From Hyphomicrobiaceae bacterium (GTDB lineage Bacteria > Pseudomonadota > Alphaproteobacteria > Rhizobiales > Methyloligellaceae): a stretch of 64,000 nucleotides of DNA. The notes below the pieces were generated by a model. That model did not search any database and was not told where the DNA came from. It worked only from the letters and a program-made list of their open reading frames with translations. The stretch is from contig JACKJS010000001.1 of assembly GCA_020637815.1 (NCBI GenBank), positions 558,001 to 622,000 of the forward strand, given 5' to 3'. The position numbers were made by a program, and so were the translations under genes. Shown here piece by piece: positions 1-8,533 of this stretch. Each line of letters opens with the position of its first letter. The first letter of the stretch is position 1.

Positions 1-461
1 GTGATGCCGGCGACAATCGCAACGCCGGGATTGGCAAGCGCCAATGAGCCCGCTGCGAACGCGCCTCATTACGGAACCGCTCGGCGTATCTTTGAGATAC
101 GGCCCGTAACCTCATCTGGATGTCTACTGCTTTCGGGCGCAACTAGAACAAGCATCTAGGGCCACGAGGACCGTATGTATGCTAGTGCCCCCAGGCGAAC
201 CTTCTGCGCCTAATTGAACAGCCAAGCCGGGCTCCCCTTGCGCGAACTCCTTGACCGGTGGCCGTAGCGTCCAACCGTACAGCCACCCCTCACCGCACTT
301 TCCGCCCCCGCCGTGCACCTTCATCCGGATGGACAAACCCCCTTCGTGCACTAACAATCACACCGAACCGCTCAGTTGAGGCCGACCTCAGACGCCGCAG
401 GCGATTGCTGAGTTCGTCGAGTGCTAGGAACGTCGACGAACCACAACGTGAAGAGGATTGA
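1..461. other. Non-coding or unassigned leader stretch
   Basis: No convincing gene is visible here on either strand. The open frames are short and have no recognisable motifs. A minus-strand frame over roughly bases 1-60 reads hydrophobic and could be the start of a gene running off the left edge, but it lacks a clear start codon and ribosome binding site, so it is not called. Confidence 0.4.
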
Positions 462-542
462 CCAATCAACGACGATATCTCAGCAGTCCGTGCAGATACT
501 CATTCCGAAGGTCTTGCAGACCTGTCACCGGCGTATTTCGGG

Positions 543-1538
543 ATGGCTATGGCGACCGGAATTGTCTCGCTCGCCGCTTGGCAAGCGGGTCGTCCACATA
601 TGGCAGAGATACTCTTCGTTCTGAACGTATTCATTTATGCACTGCTGTGGGGATTGAACATTGTTCGAGTATTTCGCTTTCCCCGCCGGTTTGGAGCCGA
701 CCTGATTGATCATCGCCGAGGCCCCGGGTTTTTCACATTCGTCGCGGCAACGAGCATTCTTGGTACCCAATTTGTCATCCTCGCCGATAACGGCTCGGCA
801 GGATTCGTACTTTGGTTTGTGGCGGTCGGTCTTTGGATCTGCCTGATTTATACGATCTTGACCGCGCTCACCGTGAAGGAAAGCAAACCGACACTGGAGC
901 AAGGTATCAGCGGTGCTTGGCTCTTGGCAGTCGTCGCCACCCAGTCGATCGCGGTACTCGCCGCAATTCTCGCCGCACGTGTCGCACAACCCATTCGGAT
1001 CGAGTTGAATTTCCTGGCGCTATCAATGTGGCTCTGGGGTGGGATGCTCTACATCTGGATGATGTCGCTCATCTTCTATCGGTACACGTTTTTTCGCTTC
1101 TCGCCAGGTGACCTGTCGCCACCCTATTGGATCAACATGGGCGCAATGGCAATTTCCACACTGGCAGGGGCGCGTTTGATTGCGAATACCGGAGATGCGC
1201 CGTTTCTGGCGACGCTATTGCCGTTCCTAAAGGGCTTTACGGTCTTTTACTGGGCGACCGGAACGTGGTGGATACCTATGCTGCTGATCCTCGGCGTATG
1301 GCGCCACGTCTACAAGCGCTTCCCATTCGTTTACGACCCGCTTTATTGGGGCGCCGTCTTCCCACTGGGAATGTATGCCGTTTCAACCACGTCGATGGTC
1401 GACGAACTAGGTTTCGTGTTCCTCAAAGAGTTGCCGTTGATCTTCTTCTGGGTTGCGTTTGCCGCGTGGCTCATCACCTTTGCGGCGCTCATTATCGGGC
1501 TACTGCGTCGATTTACTCGTGGCCCTGCAAACGCTTGA
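543..1538 (+). CDS. TDT-family (TehA/Mae1/SLAC1-like) membrane transporter
   Basis: An integral membrane protein of about ten hydrophobic segments, matching the tellurite-resistance/dicarboxylate transporter family, which moves anions such as dicarboxylates, sulfite or malate across the inner membrane. The N-terminus MAMATGIVSLAAW fits the first family helix. The frame is open back to a TGA at 459-461, and codons 522-542 read LSPAYFG, also part of the family signature. The natural start is therefore probably upstream, but no ATG, GTG or TTG exists in that frame. AAGAGG at 451-456 lies 8 nt before an ATC at 465. The gene is visibly AT-richer than the core genes, which suggests transfer. The substrate cannot be inferred. 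Confidence 0.85.
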   Translation: MAMATGIVSLAAWQAGRPHMAEILFVLNVFIYALLWGLNIVRVFRFPRRFGADLIDHRRGPGFFTFVAATSILGTQFVILADNGSAGFVLWFVAVGLWICLIYTILTALTVKESKPTLEQGISGAWLLAVVATQSIAVLAAILAARVAQPIRIELNFLALSMWLWGGMLYIWMMSLIFYRYTFFRFSPGDLSPPYWINMGAMAISTLAGARLIANTGDAPFLATLLPFLKGFTVFYWATGTWWIPMLLILGVWRHVYKRFPFVYDPLYWGAVFPLGMYAVSTTSMVDELGFVFLKELPLIFFWVAFAAWLITFAALIIGLLRRFTRGPANA

Positions 1539-1788
1539 TGCAACATTCGGCCTTGCGAGAAGTCGCCAGCCAGCCAAGCAGCTCGAGGTTCGCGACAAGC
1601 GGCGGCAGCCAATACGCAATGAGAAAATCACCGTTTCAGCGCGCTGAGCGCCGAGACCCCGCCCTGCTCGGCGTCCTGTGACAGACTACGGCCGGCGGCC
1701 GTTTCCGGCCCGCCGAACGAGAGTAGCGCTGCGACAAACTGCACCCCTAGATTGCCTAATTGTAATGATCTCCCGGCACGAGCAGTCC

Positions 1789-1794
1789 TATAAT
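1789..1794 (+). promoter_or_regulatory. Probable -10 element of a small RNA promoter
   Basis: A perfect TATAAT hexamer (in context CCTATAAT) lies 7-8 nt before the first base of a stem-loop RNA candidate. No good -35 hexamer is seen at 16-18 nt spacing (bases 1765-1772 read ATGATCTC), so promoter class is uncertain. The CCTATAAT form would also fit an alphaproteobacterial RpoH -10. Confidence 0.45.
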
Positions 1795-1800
1795 TTCTTA

Positions 1801-1880
1801 TCTGACGGGCCCCTCCTCCCCCTATCCCGTCAGTGCCCCAAGACAGCCCCGGAGCCCCCCAGCGCCGGGGCTTCCTTTTT
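1801..1880 (+). ncRNA. Candidate trans-acting sRNA with anti-Shine-Dalgarno loop (CCUCCUCCC type)
   Basis: Two perfect 8-bp hairpins in 80 nt. The first pairs CTGACGGG (1802-1809) with CCCGTCAG (1826-1833) and exposes a 16-nt loop containing CCTCCTCCC (1812-1820), an exact anti-Shine-Dalgarno sequence. The second pairs AGCCCCGG (1845-1852) with CCGGGGCT (1865-1872) and is followed by TCCTTTTT, an intrinsic terminator. A TATAAT lies just upstream. Loops of this kind define the cuckoo/CcsR and alpha-r14 (NfeR1) sRNA families of Alphaproteobacteria, which block ribosome binding sites of many mRNAs, often under stress. It sits alone in a 465-bp gap. Family membership is inferred from the motif and the fold. 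Confidence 0.7.
1845..1880 (+). terminator. Intrinsic terminator of the sRNA candidate
   Basis: Perfect 8-bp stem AGCCCCGG/CCGGGGCT with a 12-nt loop, followed by TCCTTTTT. It could also end read-through transcripts from the upstream transporter gene. Confidence 0.75.
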
Positions 1881-2003
1881 GTGGCGGACTCTCCGCTCCG
1901 GTTCGCGAAAAAGGGCGGAGCCCTTTCGGACACCGCCCCCGATTCCTTCAAAGGACCTCTACCACTCGCGTATGGATCCGCGTGCGCTAGATTTCGGCCA
2001 CCA

Positions 2004-2279
2004 CTAGCTCCCGCGCGTGACGGTGCCCTTCACAAGGCCCTTGGAGCACGCCTTCTTGAATTCCTTCTTCGTGATAACGCCGTCCTGATTACCGTCGGCG
2101 AGATTCCAGTTCACAATGAAAGGGCCGGCATTCTGGCGGGTCAGATAATCGCCATCACCGACAGCTGCTTTCCAAACCACTTTGCAGTCCTTCTTGTTCA
2201 AGACTGCAGAGGGGCGGCCGGAAGTCATCGTCGCAGCGGACGCATAACCGGTGGCAAGCACTGCTGCCACCCCGAACAC
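2004..2279 (-). CDS. Small secreted EF-hand protein (start codon uncertain)
   Basis: A 91-residue reading from a GTG, with a hydrophobic segment ending in ATGYASA (signal peptide) and one EF-hand loop of the form DGNQDGVITKKEF, expected to bind calcium in the periplasm or outside the cell. The frame continues upstream as SKKKTVAIVFG, the positively charged start a signal peptide should have. GGAGGAG (2314-2308) lies 7 nt before an AAG (2300-2298) that stands exactly where ATG would give MKKTVAIVFG. Either the GTG is used with a weakened signal peptide, or the true ATG has mutated and the gene is impaired. Function beyond calcium binding is unknown. Confidence 0.65.
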   Translation of the reverse strand: MFGVAAVLATGYASAATMTSGRPSAVLNKKDCKVVWKAAVGDGDYLTRQNAGPFIVNWNLADGNQDGVITKKEFKKACSKGLVKGTVTRGS

Positions 2280-2553
2280 GATTGCGACCGTCTTTTTCTT
2301 ACTTCTGCTCCTCCGCCCAGACCGCTTCGTTTTCTAGCTGCGCCGCTGGGCGTTGGAGCGCAGCCACAGACTCTCAATTAGGCAGACACCGGAGGGTTGC
2401 AAGGTGCCAACCGTGAGTACGAGAAATATTTTTGTGATTTTGGTGCAATTGTGGCAACACAAATTACCCATTTTGACCTATTTTGATCTCAAATGATCCG
2501 TCGCGCCTTTGCGTGACCTGCCGCTCGTTCGCGCAATCCACGCCTTCCCGCCG

Positions 2554-3222
2554 TTAGAACATCAGGCAGATCAACTTATTCCGTAGTCTGTCGGCCAGGC
2601 CATAGAGGGGCCTTTCGGATCGTGCGACGAGGAACAGCACGTCGCGATGGGTCGTGAGGCCATCCGCGACGACCACCGCCATAACAGGCGACCCGAGCTT
2701 CCGAAGCATGTCGCCGCCATAGCTCCGGTAATGACCGTGCTTCTCTTCGTTGGGGTATCCCCAGTCGAGGGTCTTCAGCTTCCGGGCAGGACTTGGAACG
2801 GTGATCTGCGCGACGCCATCGCCGGAGAGAATCCGACGCATCTCGCCGATGGCGGCCACGTCGTTTTCCACGTGTTCGAGAACGTGATTGCAGACGACCC
2901 AATCATAGCTTTCGTCCGGCCGGTCCACCGACTGAACATCCAGGTGGTTCTCGATCCCGTAGAAGGAGCGCTCGCAGGAGGCGAACCAATCATCCTGAAG
3001 CCAGTTCTCTCCCGAGAAGATGAGAGCCCGGCGGTTGGTCAGGTTCGGGCGGATGAGTTCGTAGAACGCAAACACCGCCCTGTGGCGATCCCCATGCGTG
3101 CACTGGGTGCAGGTGAGCCTGTCGCCGCGGAATGATGTGCTCCCGCAAACTGGACAGCGCTTCGGGTCCGACCCAGCGGCTGAACCGTGCCCCGACTGAA
3201 GATTCCGGCGAAACAACCGCAT
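2554..3222 (-). CDS. Class I SAM-dependent methyltransferase with N-terminal zinc ribbon
   Basis: 222 residues. The N-terminal part carries CPVCG (about residue 23) and CTQC (about residue 38), a zinc-ribbon pair. The rest is a methyltransferase fold of the methyltransf_11 type: the region YDWVVCNHVLEHVENDV is the classic post-motif of SAM methyltransferases that act on small molecules or glycans. The first SAM loop is not a classic glycine-rich GxGxG (IFSGENW in that area), so the SAM site may be atypical. The gene stands alone, and its substrate cannot be told. Similar zinc-ribbon methyltransferases occur in polysaccharide and lipid modification loci. Confidence 0.75.
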   Translation of the reverse strand: MRLFRRNLQSGHGSAAGSDPKRCPVCGSTSFRGDRLTCTQCTHGDRHRAVFAFYELIRPNLTNRRALIFSGENWLQDDWFASCERSFYGIENHLDVQSVDRPDESYDWVVCNHVLEHVENDVAAIGEMRRILSGDGVAQITVPSPARKLKTLDWGYPNEEKHGHYRSYGGDMLRKLGSPVMAVVVADGLTTHRDVLFLVARSERPLYGLADRLRNKLICLMF

Positions 3223-3556
3223 GATAGTCCCCCGCCAAAGGAACTATCATAGCGGGTTTCGGTCGAGCCCGCCCGTTTTTGGCAGGAAACACGCCCCTGG
3301 CTGCAGCAGAATCCCCTCGATGCACCCGGAAGGTCGCCATAGGGGCCCCGCCTCAAGCGATGCTCGCGATCTTGCCCTGCCCCGCCCCTCGCGGAACGGG
3401 CGGAAATCCGCCGAAACGCGCGGTTTTCCGGAGCTCAGCCCCCGCGATCTCATGTATCACTTTGCGCCAAACCGTGGCCAAAACATCACAGCATTTCCCG
3501 TCAAAGGCCGATATAGTCATCCTCAGAATCGACAGAAAGAAATGGGGGACCAACCA
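3223..3556. other. Intergenic region between the methyltransferase and a small lipoprotein gene
   Basis: 334 bases, divergent arrangement. No convincing gene. A GATATAGT near 3510-3517 could serve as a -10 for the lipoprotein gene, but no matching -35 is clear. Confidence 0.35.
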
Positions 3557-3667
3557 ATGCGTCTGCTTATCGCTACTGCTATCATCATCTCTGCCACGAT
3601 CGGTCTGGGCGGCTGCTTCGGCCACCACGAGAAGGCCGTTGTCGTCGAGCCGTTGAAGCTCGGCTAA
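3557..3667 (+). CDS. Small lipoprotein, 36 residues
   Basis: Starts at an ATG 8 nt after GGGGGA. It encodes a short basic N-terminus, a hydrophobic stretch and a lipobox LGGC with the cysteine at residue 20, then a tail of about 16 residues ending EPLKLG. This is the architecture of small entericidin-like lipoproteins anchored in the inner or outer membrane. An ATG 15 bases upstream in frame (3542) is a less likely start because the SD-like GGGGGA lies inside that extension. Two hairpins follow the stop. The specific function is unknown. Confidence 0.7.
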   Translation: MRLLIATAIIISATIGLGGCFGHHEKAVVVEPLKLG

Positions 3668-3681
3668 GCAATCTTGACGAC

Positions 3682-3704
3682 GAGATAGCGCTTCAAACTA
3701 TCTC
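3682..3704 (+). repeat. Hairpin after the small lipoprotein gene
   Basis: Inverted repeat GAGATAG (3682-3688) / CTATCTC (3698-3704) with a 9-nt loop, between the stop codon and the terminator. It may stabilise the 3' end of a very short mRNA. Confidence 0.4.
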
Positions 3705-3717
3705 TCCGGCAAATGCC

Positions 3718-3748
3718 AAACCCGGCTGGGTCTCTCAGCCGGGTTTTT
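3718..3748 (+). terminator. Intrinsic terminator
   Basis: Stem CCCGGCTG (3721-3728) with CAGCCGGG (3736-3743), extended by A:T pairs and followed by a run of T. It terminates the small lipoprotein transcript. Confidence 0.85.
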
Positions 3749-3899
3749 CATTGCTTGCATGACATCGAACACGGAAGCCCCGCTGGGCGCCCCCCTTGTT
3801 AACCCGCCAAAACCAACACAGCCGCCCCCGACCTGGGAGCGGCTGTGCAGTCAAAGCCAATCCGGTCCTATCGTGAACCGGCGAGGCAGGCCCAAGAGC

Positions 3900-4115
3900 C
3901 TACTTACACTTGGTCATGCCGTGCATCGCCATCTTGGCGTCCGCCTCGGACTTGTACTCACCCATCATCGCAAATTTCTCCGTATCTGTCGGAGCCGTCT
4001 GCGTCATGGTGCACTTGTTGGCCGCCTTGTCGAAGACGATGTAGAACGGGCCCATCGCCAAAGCAGGGGTGGCGACAGCGACGATCAGGGCCGCAGCGAT
4101 CAGGGTTTTCTTCAT
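3900..4115 (-). CDS. Small secreted protein of unknown function, 71 residues
   Basis: A strong ribosome binding site (GAGGAG, about 7 nt before the ATG) precedes a typical signal peptide: MKKTL, a hydrophobic core and a cleavage site after ATPALA. The mature part is about 50 residues with two cysteines (CTM and the penultimate residue), which may form a disulfide in the periplasm, and a short repeat-like EADAKMAMHGM segment. No family is recognised. It stands alone on the minus strand. Confidence 0.75.
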   Translation of the reverse strand: MKKTLIAAALIVAVATPALAMGPFYIVFDKAANKCTMTQTAPTDTEKFAMMGEYKSEADAKMAMHGMTKCK

Positions 4116-4310
4116 GGGGGTATCTCCTCGTTTCTTCGCCGAGGCAGAACTGCCTCGCGCGCTAGATCAGAACACCGATGGTCGCTCACTGGAAAGTCAA
4201 CTTCGCGACAGTGGCAGTCGCGGCATTTTCAAATAGACGTGAGAGCGGACGTGATCGACTTGCCGGCAGGCCGAGAGACAGTGCGGCCCCGAGGTCGTGA
4301 CGCTTCGGTT

Positions 4311-4766
4311 CTACTCGGCCGGCGAACTCGCAAAGCGGCGCCGAAGCCGCAGATAGACTGTTCGTTTGAGGAAATAATAGGCGGGGCGCCCCATAATCGC
4401 GATCGCGATGAATTTCGAAAGAAAAGGCGTCGCACCGAGAAAGCCCGAAAGACCCGCCTTGAAGCCCGGATCCAGATCCATCGCCATCACGACGGGAATC
4501 ATCGGCCAAGCCAAATACGCCCCGACGAGAACGACTGCGCCTAGCGTAAACCGCCATCCGACTTGCTCGGCGCTGTACTCTGGTTCCGTAGCAGCGATGA
4601 CCGTCTCCTTCGCTGGCGTCTTCAGCGGGCTGACAAAGCTCGGCGGGAAAGCGTCCCATGTCCGTTGGAACGGCGTGCACCCCTCGCCGACTTTAGCGTC
4701 CGGTTCCCACCCGTAAAACACCCATTCGCACGTGCAATAGCCGGACAATGCGGCAATTTCGGGCAA
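4311..4766 (-). CDS. Predicted membrane protein downstream of the DHFR-like gene
   Basis: 151 residues: a soluble N-terminal half with the cysteines of GYCTCEW and GEGCTPF, then two or three hydrophobic segments (around residues 73-95 and 105-125) and a basic C-terminus RLRRRF. It starts 21 bases after the stop of the DHFR-like gene on the same strand, so the two are probably co-transcribed. No family is recognised. The Cys-rich N-terminus before membrane segments may be a small metal-binding module, but that is speculation. Confidence 0.6.
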   Translation of the reverse strand: MPEIAALSGYCTCEWVFYGWEPDAKVGEGCTPFQRTWDAFPPSFVSPLKTPAKETVIAATEPEYSAEQVGWRFTLGAVVLVGAYLAWPMIPVVMAMDLDPGFKAGLSGFLGATPFLSKFIAIAIMGRPAYYFLKRTVYLRLRRRFASSPAE

Positions 4767-4787
4767 GGTTCGCGGGCAGCGCCCGCC

Positions 4788-5195
4788 TCAGCCGCCCTCG
4801 TGGGTGGCGACGAGCCAGGCCGGATCGAACCACCGGTCCGCCTCGCCATCGTAGGGAAGCCGGTTGATATCCCAGTGACGGATATAGGGAGCGTATACGT
4901 CCCACACGGACGGACCGCCTCCCACATACACGACGCGGTCCGGGAACCAGCCAAAGACTTCCTCCGGATGGTGGACCGAACGAATCTCGACGATTGTCCG
5001 GTCCTCATAGGCATACTTCGGAAAGGCCGAGACGGTCTTGGGCCCCGCGATGACGACGTGACCGCGAGTCACATCGAAGAAGCGGGCGACATCGGCGACA
5101 TATTCGCGGCCCTTATTGCCTTCCCACGGCAATTCACCGTTCAGTCCGAGCTGCCCCTTTTGCCCGATGGCGATGATCGCACGTATGTCTGCCAC
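4788..5195 (-). CDS. Dihydrofolate reductase-like protein (short)
   Basis: 135 residues, shorter than the roughly 160 of standard FolA. The N-terminus IIAIGQKGQLGLNGELPW matches the DHFR start (active-site loop with LPW), ADVARFF places an Asp where FolA has its catalytic acid, and GGGPSVWDVYAP corresponds to the NADPH-binding GG motif. The reaction would be NADPH-dependent reduction of dihydrofolate or a related pterin. The C-terminal strands are abbreviated, and no thyA is adjacent, as it often is for true folA. It may be a phage-type or specialised DHFR. It forms an operon with the downstream membrane protein. Confidence 0.75.
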   Translation of the reverse strand: MADIRAIIAIGQKGQLGLNGELPWEGNKGREYVADVARFFDVTRGHVVIAGPKTVSAFPKYAYEDRTIVEIRSVHHPEEVFGWFPDRVVYVGGGPSVWDVYAPYIRHWDINRLPYDGEADRWFDPAWLVATHEGG

Positions 5196-5329
5196 AAAGT
5201 TCCTCCATCTGAACTGGCCTTCCTTTTATCGGCCGCCCGCCCAATGGCAAGGATTGCTGCAAGGGCAGCGCGCCATAAAAGAACAGACCCTCGTGCAAGA
5301 TCGCGTTTCCAGACACCACGCCACCTAAG

Positions 5330-6301
5330 ATGGCGCTCAATGGCAGATTGTCCATGGCACCCCGCCTCGCCTCGAACCCCTATCAGAGCCAAGCATTCAA
5401 GGCGATCGGCCTCATGGTCCTCTCCACGATTTGCATGGCCATGCTGGATACGACCGCCAAGTACCTGACCGACATCGAGAAACTTCCCGTCGCCCAGGTC
5501 GTCTGGATGCGCTTTGTCGGACATGTCGTCTTCAGCGCCGTGGTCCTCTGGCCCTTTGCGCTGAGCCCCTCATTGCGGTCGCAAAAGCCTTGGATCCAGA
5601 TCATCCGCTCGTGCCTGATGATCCTGACGACGGTGCTAAACTTCATAGCCCTGAAGTATCTCCAGCTCGACGAGAACATTGCGATCTTCTTTCTGATGCC
5701 GCTTCTGGTCGCTGGGCTCTCCGGCCCCTTGCTCGGCGAGTGGGTGGGATGGCATCGCGCCCTGGCCATTGCCGCGGGCTTCGTCGGGGTCCTCATCGTG
5801 ATGCACCCAGGTCTCGGCGAAGTGCACTGGGCAATGCTTCTGACGCTCGGGGCGACGCTCGGCTTTTCGTTGTTCAATATCGCCACGCGTTATCTCGCCG
5901 CCTACGATTCGCCATCGGTCACGCAGACCTATACGCCACTGGTGGGTCTCCTGGTGACGCTGCCCTGGGGGCTGATGCATTGGCAGGCGCCGGACTCCTG
6001 GCTCGCATGGCTACTGCTCGCCTCGCTCGGGTTTTGGGGCGGCCTCGGTCACTGGATCATCATCCTCGCGCACCGGCTGGCGCCCGCGGGCGTTCTGGCG
6101 CCATACGTCTATCTAGGTCTCATCTGGATGTCGGTCTCGGGCTACCTGATCTTCGGACACGTTCCGACGATGTGGACGCTCGCTGGTGCCGTCGTCGTGA
6201 TCCTGGCTGGCCTCTATCTTCTGGCGCGTGAACGTATCGCCGACGGGCGGAGACGGACGAGCAAGAAGGTGGCGGGATCCGAATTCGACCCCACGCAATA
6301 G
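5330..6301 (+). CDS. EamA/DMT-family transporter
   Basis: 323 residues with about ten hydrophobic helices in two EamA repeats, as in RhaT/YdcZ-type drug/metabolite exporters of the inner membrane. The ATG at 5354 (MAPRLAS) is an alternative start. The N-terminal repeat includes MLDTTAKYL and VVWMRFVGH, typical of this superfamily. The gene is divergent from the DHFR-like gene and convergent with tgt, whose stop is 3 bases away. The substrate is unknown. Confidence 0.85.
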   Translation: MALNGRLSMAPRLASNPYQSQAFKAIGLMVLSTICMAMLDTTAKYLTDIEKLPVAQVVWMRFVGHVVFSAVVLWPFALSPSLRSQKPWIQIIRSCLMILTTVLNFIALKYLQLDENIAIFFLMPLLVAGLSGPLLGEWVGWHRALAIAAGFVGVLIVMHPGLGEVHWAMLLTLGATLGFSLFNIATRYLAAYDSPSVTQTYTPLVGLLVTLPWGLMHWQAPDSWLAWLLLASLGFWGGLGHWIIILAHRLAPAGVLAPYVYLGLIWMSVSGYLIFGHVPTMWTLAGAVVVILAGLYLLARERIADGRRRTSKKVAGSEFDPTQ

Positions 6302-6304
6302 TGC

Positions 6305-7435
6305 CTAGCCGCCGCCTTGGCTGGCGGCGTAACGGCGCTGCATGTCTTCTGTGAACGCGCTATAGCGGCCCTCGGCAATCGCGGCGCGGGCGCCGGCCAT
6401 CAGCTCTTGGTAGAACTGCACATTGGCGTAGGTGACGAGCATCGCACCGAGGATTTCGCCGGACTTCACCAGGTGGTGGAGGTAGGCGCGCGAATACCGT
6501 GCGGCCGGACAGGCGCTTTCCGGATCGAGCGGGCTCAGATCCTCGGCATATTGCGCGTTGCGCAGATTGACCCGCCCGCCCCAGGTGAAGGCCTGGCCGT
6601 GGCGCCCCGACCTCGTCGGCATCACGCAGTCGAACATGTCGATGCCGCGCGCGACCGCACCCACGATGTCGAGTGGCGTACCCACGCCCATCAAATAGCG
6701 GGGCCGGTCCTCCGGCAAAAATGCCGTCGTGACATCGACCATGTCGAACATGGCCTCCTGTCCTTCGCCGACCGCAAGCCCTCCCACCGCGTAGCCGGGA
6801 AAGTCCATGCGGACGAGCGTTCGCGCCGAGTCCTCTCGCATGTCCGGGTACACGCTACCTTGGACGATGCCGAACAATGCTTGCCCTGGCGCGCTCATTT
6901 GCTGAAAGGCAGCCTTGGAGCGCTCGGCCCAACGCATCGACAGATCGAGCGAGACGCGCGCTTCCTCGCGCGTACACGGAAACGGCGTGCACTCGTCGAA
7001 CGCCATTTGGATGTCGGCGCCGAGAAAGCATTGGACCTCGATTGCGCGCTCCGGCGTCAGATGAATCGGCGTTCCATCCAAATGGGAACGGAAGGTCACC
7101 CCGTCCTCGCCGATCTTGCGTAGCTTTGCGAGCGACATGACCTGATAGCCGCCGCTATCGGTGAGGATCGGCTTGTCCCAATGCATGAAGCTGTGCAGGC
7201 CGCCAAGCTTGCCGATGCGCTCCGCGCCCGGACGCAACATCAGATGATAGGTGTTGCCAAGGATGATGTCCGCGCCAGCAGCCGCCACGTCTTCGGCAAA
7301 CATGGCCTTCACCGTGGCTCGCGTTCCGACCGGCATGAAGGCGGGGGTGCGGATCTCACCGCGCGGCGTTTCAATGAGACCGAGGCGCGCAGCACCGTCC
7401 CGCGCCTTCAGCGCGAACGAAAACGCTGCGGTCAC
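6305..7435 (-). CDS. tgt: Queuine tRNA-ribosyltransferase (TGT), zinc site degenerate
   Basis: Exchanges guanine-34 for preQ1 in the anticodons of Asp, Asn, His and Tyr tRNAs. Conserved parts include [20 protein letters not shown] (with the conserved Asp), GGLAVGE and [13 protein letters not shown] (catalytic Asp). The start chosen is a GTG overlapping the queA stop in a GTGA junction, with GAGG upstream; a further ATG at 7462 is less likely. 376 residues is normal. The zinc motif usually written CxCxxC is here [14 protein letters not shown], so only one of the three cysteines is present although the following YSRAYLHH is intact. It forms a queuosine operon with queA. Confidence 0.95.
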   Translation of the reverse strand: MTAAFSFALKARDGAARLGLIETPRGEIRTPAFMPVGTRATVKAMFAEDVAAAGADIILGNTYHLMLRPGAERIGKLGGLHSFMHWDKPILTDSGGYQVMSLAKLRKIGEDGVTFRSHLDGTPIHLTPERAIEVQCFLGADIQMAFDECTPFPCTREEARVSLDLSMRWAERSKAAFQQMSAPGQALFGIVQGSVYPDMREDSARTLVRMDFPGYAVGGLAVGEGQEAMFDMVDVTTAFLPEDRPRYLMGVGTPLDIVGAVARGIDMFDCVMPTRSGRHGQAFTWGGRVNLRNAQYAEDLSPLDPESACPAARYSRAYLHHLVKSGEILGAMLVTYANVQFYQELMAGARAAIAEGRYSAFTEDMQRRYAASQGGG

Positions 7436-8517
7436 GCCTGATCCTCGAGGCTCAGCAAACACGCATCGCCGTAGGAATAGAAGCGGTAACCGTCGGAGAT
7501 GGCGTGCGCATAGGCCGTCTTCATGGTCTCGAGCCCGCTAAAGGCGCTTACGAGCATGAACAGCGTGGAGCGCGGCAGGTGGAAATTCGTCAACAGGCGG
7601 TCGACGAAGCGAAAGCGATAGCCGGGCGTGATGAAGATATTCGTCTCGCCGTGGAACGGCTTCAACGTGCCGAACTCGTCCGAGGCGCTTTCCAAGAGTC
7701 TCAGCGTCGTCGTCCCGACGGCGACGATCTTGTTGCCGCGCGACTTGATGGCATTCAGCGCGAACGCCGCCTCCGTGTTGACCTCTCCGTGCTCGGCATA
7801 CATCTCATGATCGTCGGTGTCCTCCGCACGTACGGGCAGAAACGTCCCCGGCCCCACATGCAGCGTCACGAAATGCGCGATGATGCCCAGCTCTTCGAGA
7901 GTCTTGATGAGCCGTTCGGTGAAATGGAGCCCGGCAGTCGGCGCGGCGACGGCCCCTTCCTGCCTTGCGAACGTCGTCTGATAGTCCTTGCGATCCTGAT
8001 CGTCCGGCGCGCGGTGGGACGCGATGTAGGGCGGCAGCGGCATCGCTCCCAGAGCTTCGATCGCATCGTGTAGCGCTTGGCCGCAGAGATCGAAGGCCAG
8101 CGTAACAATACCGTCCTCGCCCTTTGACTCGACCGTCGCATCGAGCGTGCCGAGGGTGCAGACACTGCCGCCCGCGCCGAACTGGATGCGGTCTCCAGGC
8201 TCAAGCCGCTTTCCGGGCTTGGCCAAGGCCTGCCAGCGATGATCGTCTAGCTTCTCGATGAGCGTCGCGGCAATGTGCGCGACCGCATCGCCCCGGGCGC
8301 GCACGCCCGTCAATGCCGCCGGGATAACGCGCGTGTCGTTGAAGACGAGCGCGTCTCCAGGCTCGAGCAACAAGGGCAAGTCGGCCATGAGCTTGTTGGC
8401 GAACAAGTCCCGCTCGCCGGGCTTAACCACCAGCAAACGGGCGGCGTCGCGCGGATGCACAGGACGCAGCGCGATCAGGCCGTCTGGAAGATCGAAGTCG
8501 AATAGGTCTGTTCGCAA
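7432..8517 (-). CDS. queA: S-adenosylmethionine:tRNA ribosyltransferase-isomerase
   Basis: Builds epoxyqueuosine from preQ1-tRNA using the ribosyl group of SAM, the step after Tgt. The protein begins with the family signature [15 protein letters not shown], read from a TTG at 8517; a longer frame upstream has no family similarity. Other conserved blocks are [19 protein letters not shown] and [17 protein letters not shown]. At 361 residues it is full length. It overlaps tgt by 4 bases and starts 16 bases after the upstream transporter gene, so the three may share a transcript. Confidence 0.95.
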   Translation of the reverse strand: MRTDLFDFDLPDGLIALRPVHPRDAARLLVVKPGERDLFANKLMADLPLLLEPGDALVFNDTRVIPAALTGVRARGDAVAHIAATLIEKLDDHRWQALAKPGKRLEPGDRIQFGAGGSVCTLGTLDATVESKGEDGIVTLAFDLCGQALHDAIEALGAMPLPPYIASHRAPDDQDRKDYQTTFARQEGAVAAPTAGLHFTERLIKTLEELGIIAHFVTLHVGPGTFLPVRAEDTDDHEMYAEHGEVNTEAAFALNAIKSRGNKIVAVGTTTLRLLESASDEFGTLKPFHGETNIFITPGYRFRFVDRLLTNFHLPRSTLFMLVSAFSGLETMKTAYAHAISDGYRFYSYGDACLLSLEDQA

Positions 8518-8533
8518 AGATACCCCGTCGGGG

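Noticed and set aside
1..60. 5' end of a minus-strand membrane protein gene running off the window
   Set aside because: A hydrophobic frame exists, but there is a stop close upstream, no start codon and no binding site; too short to support.
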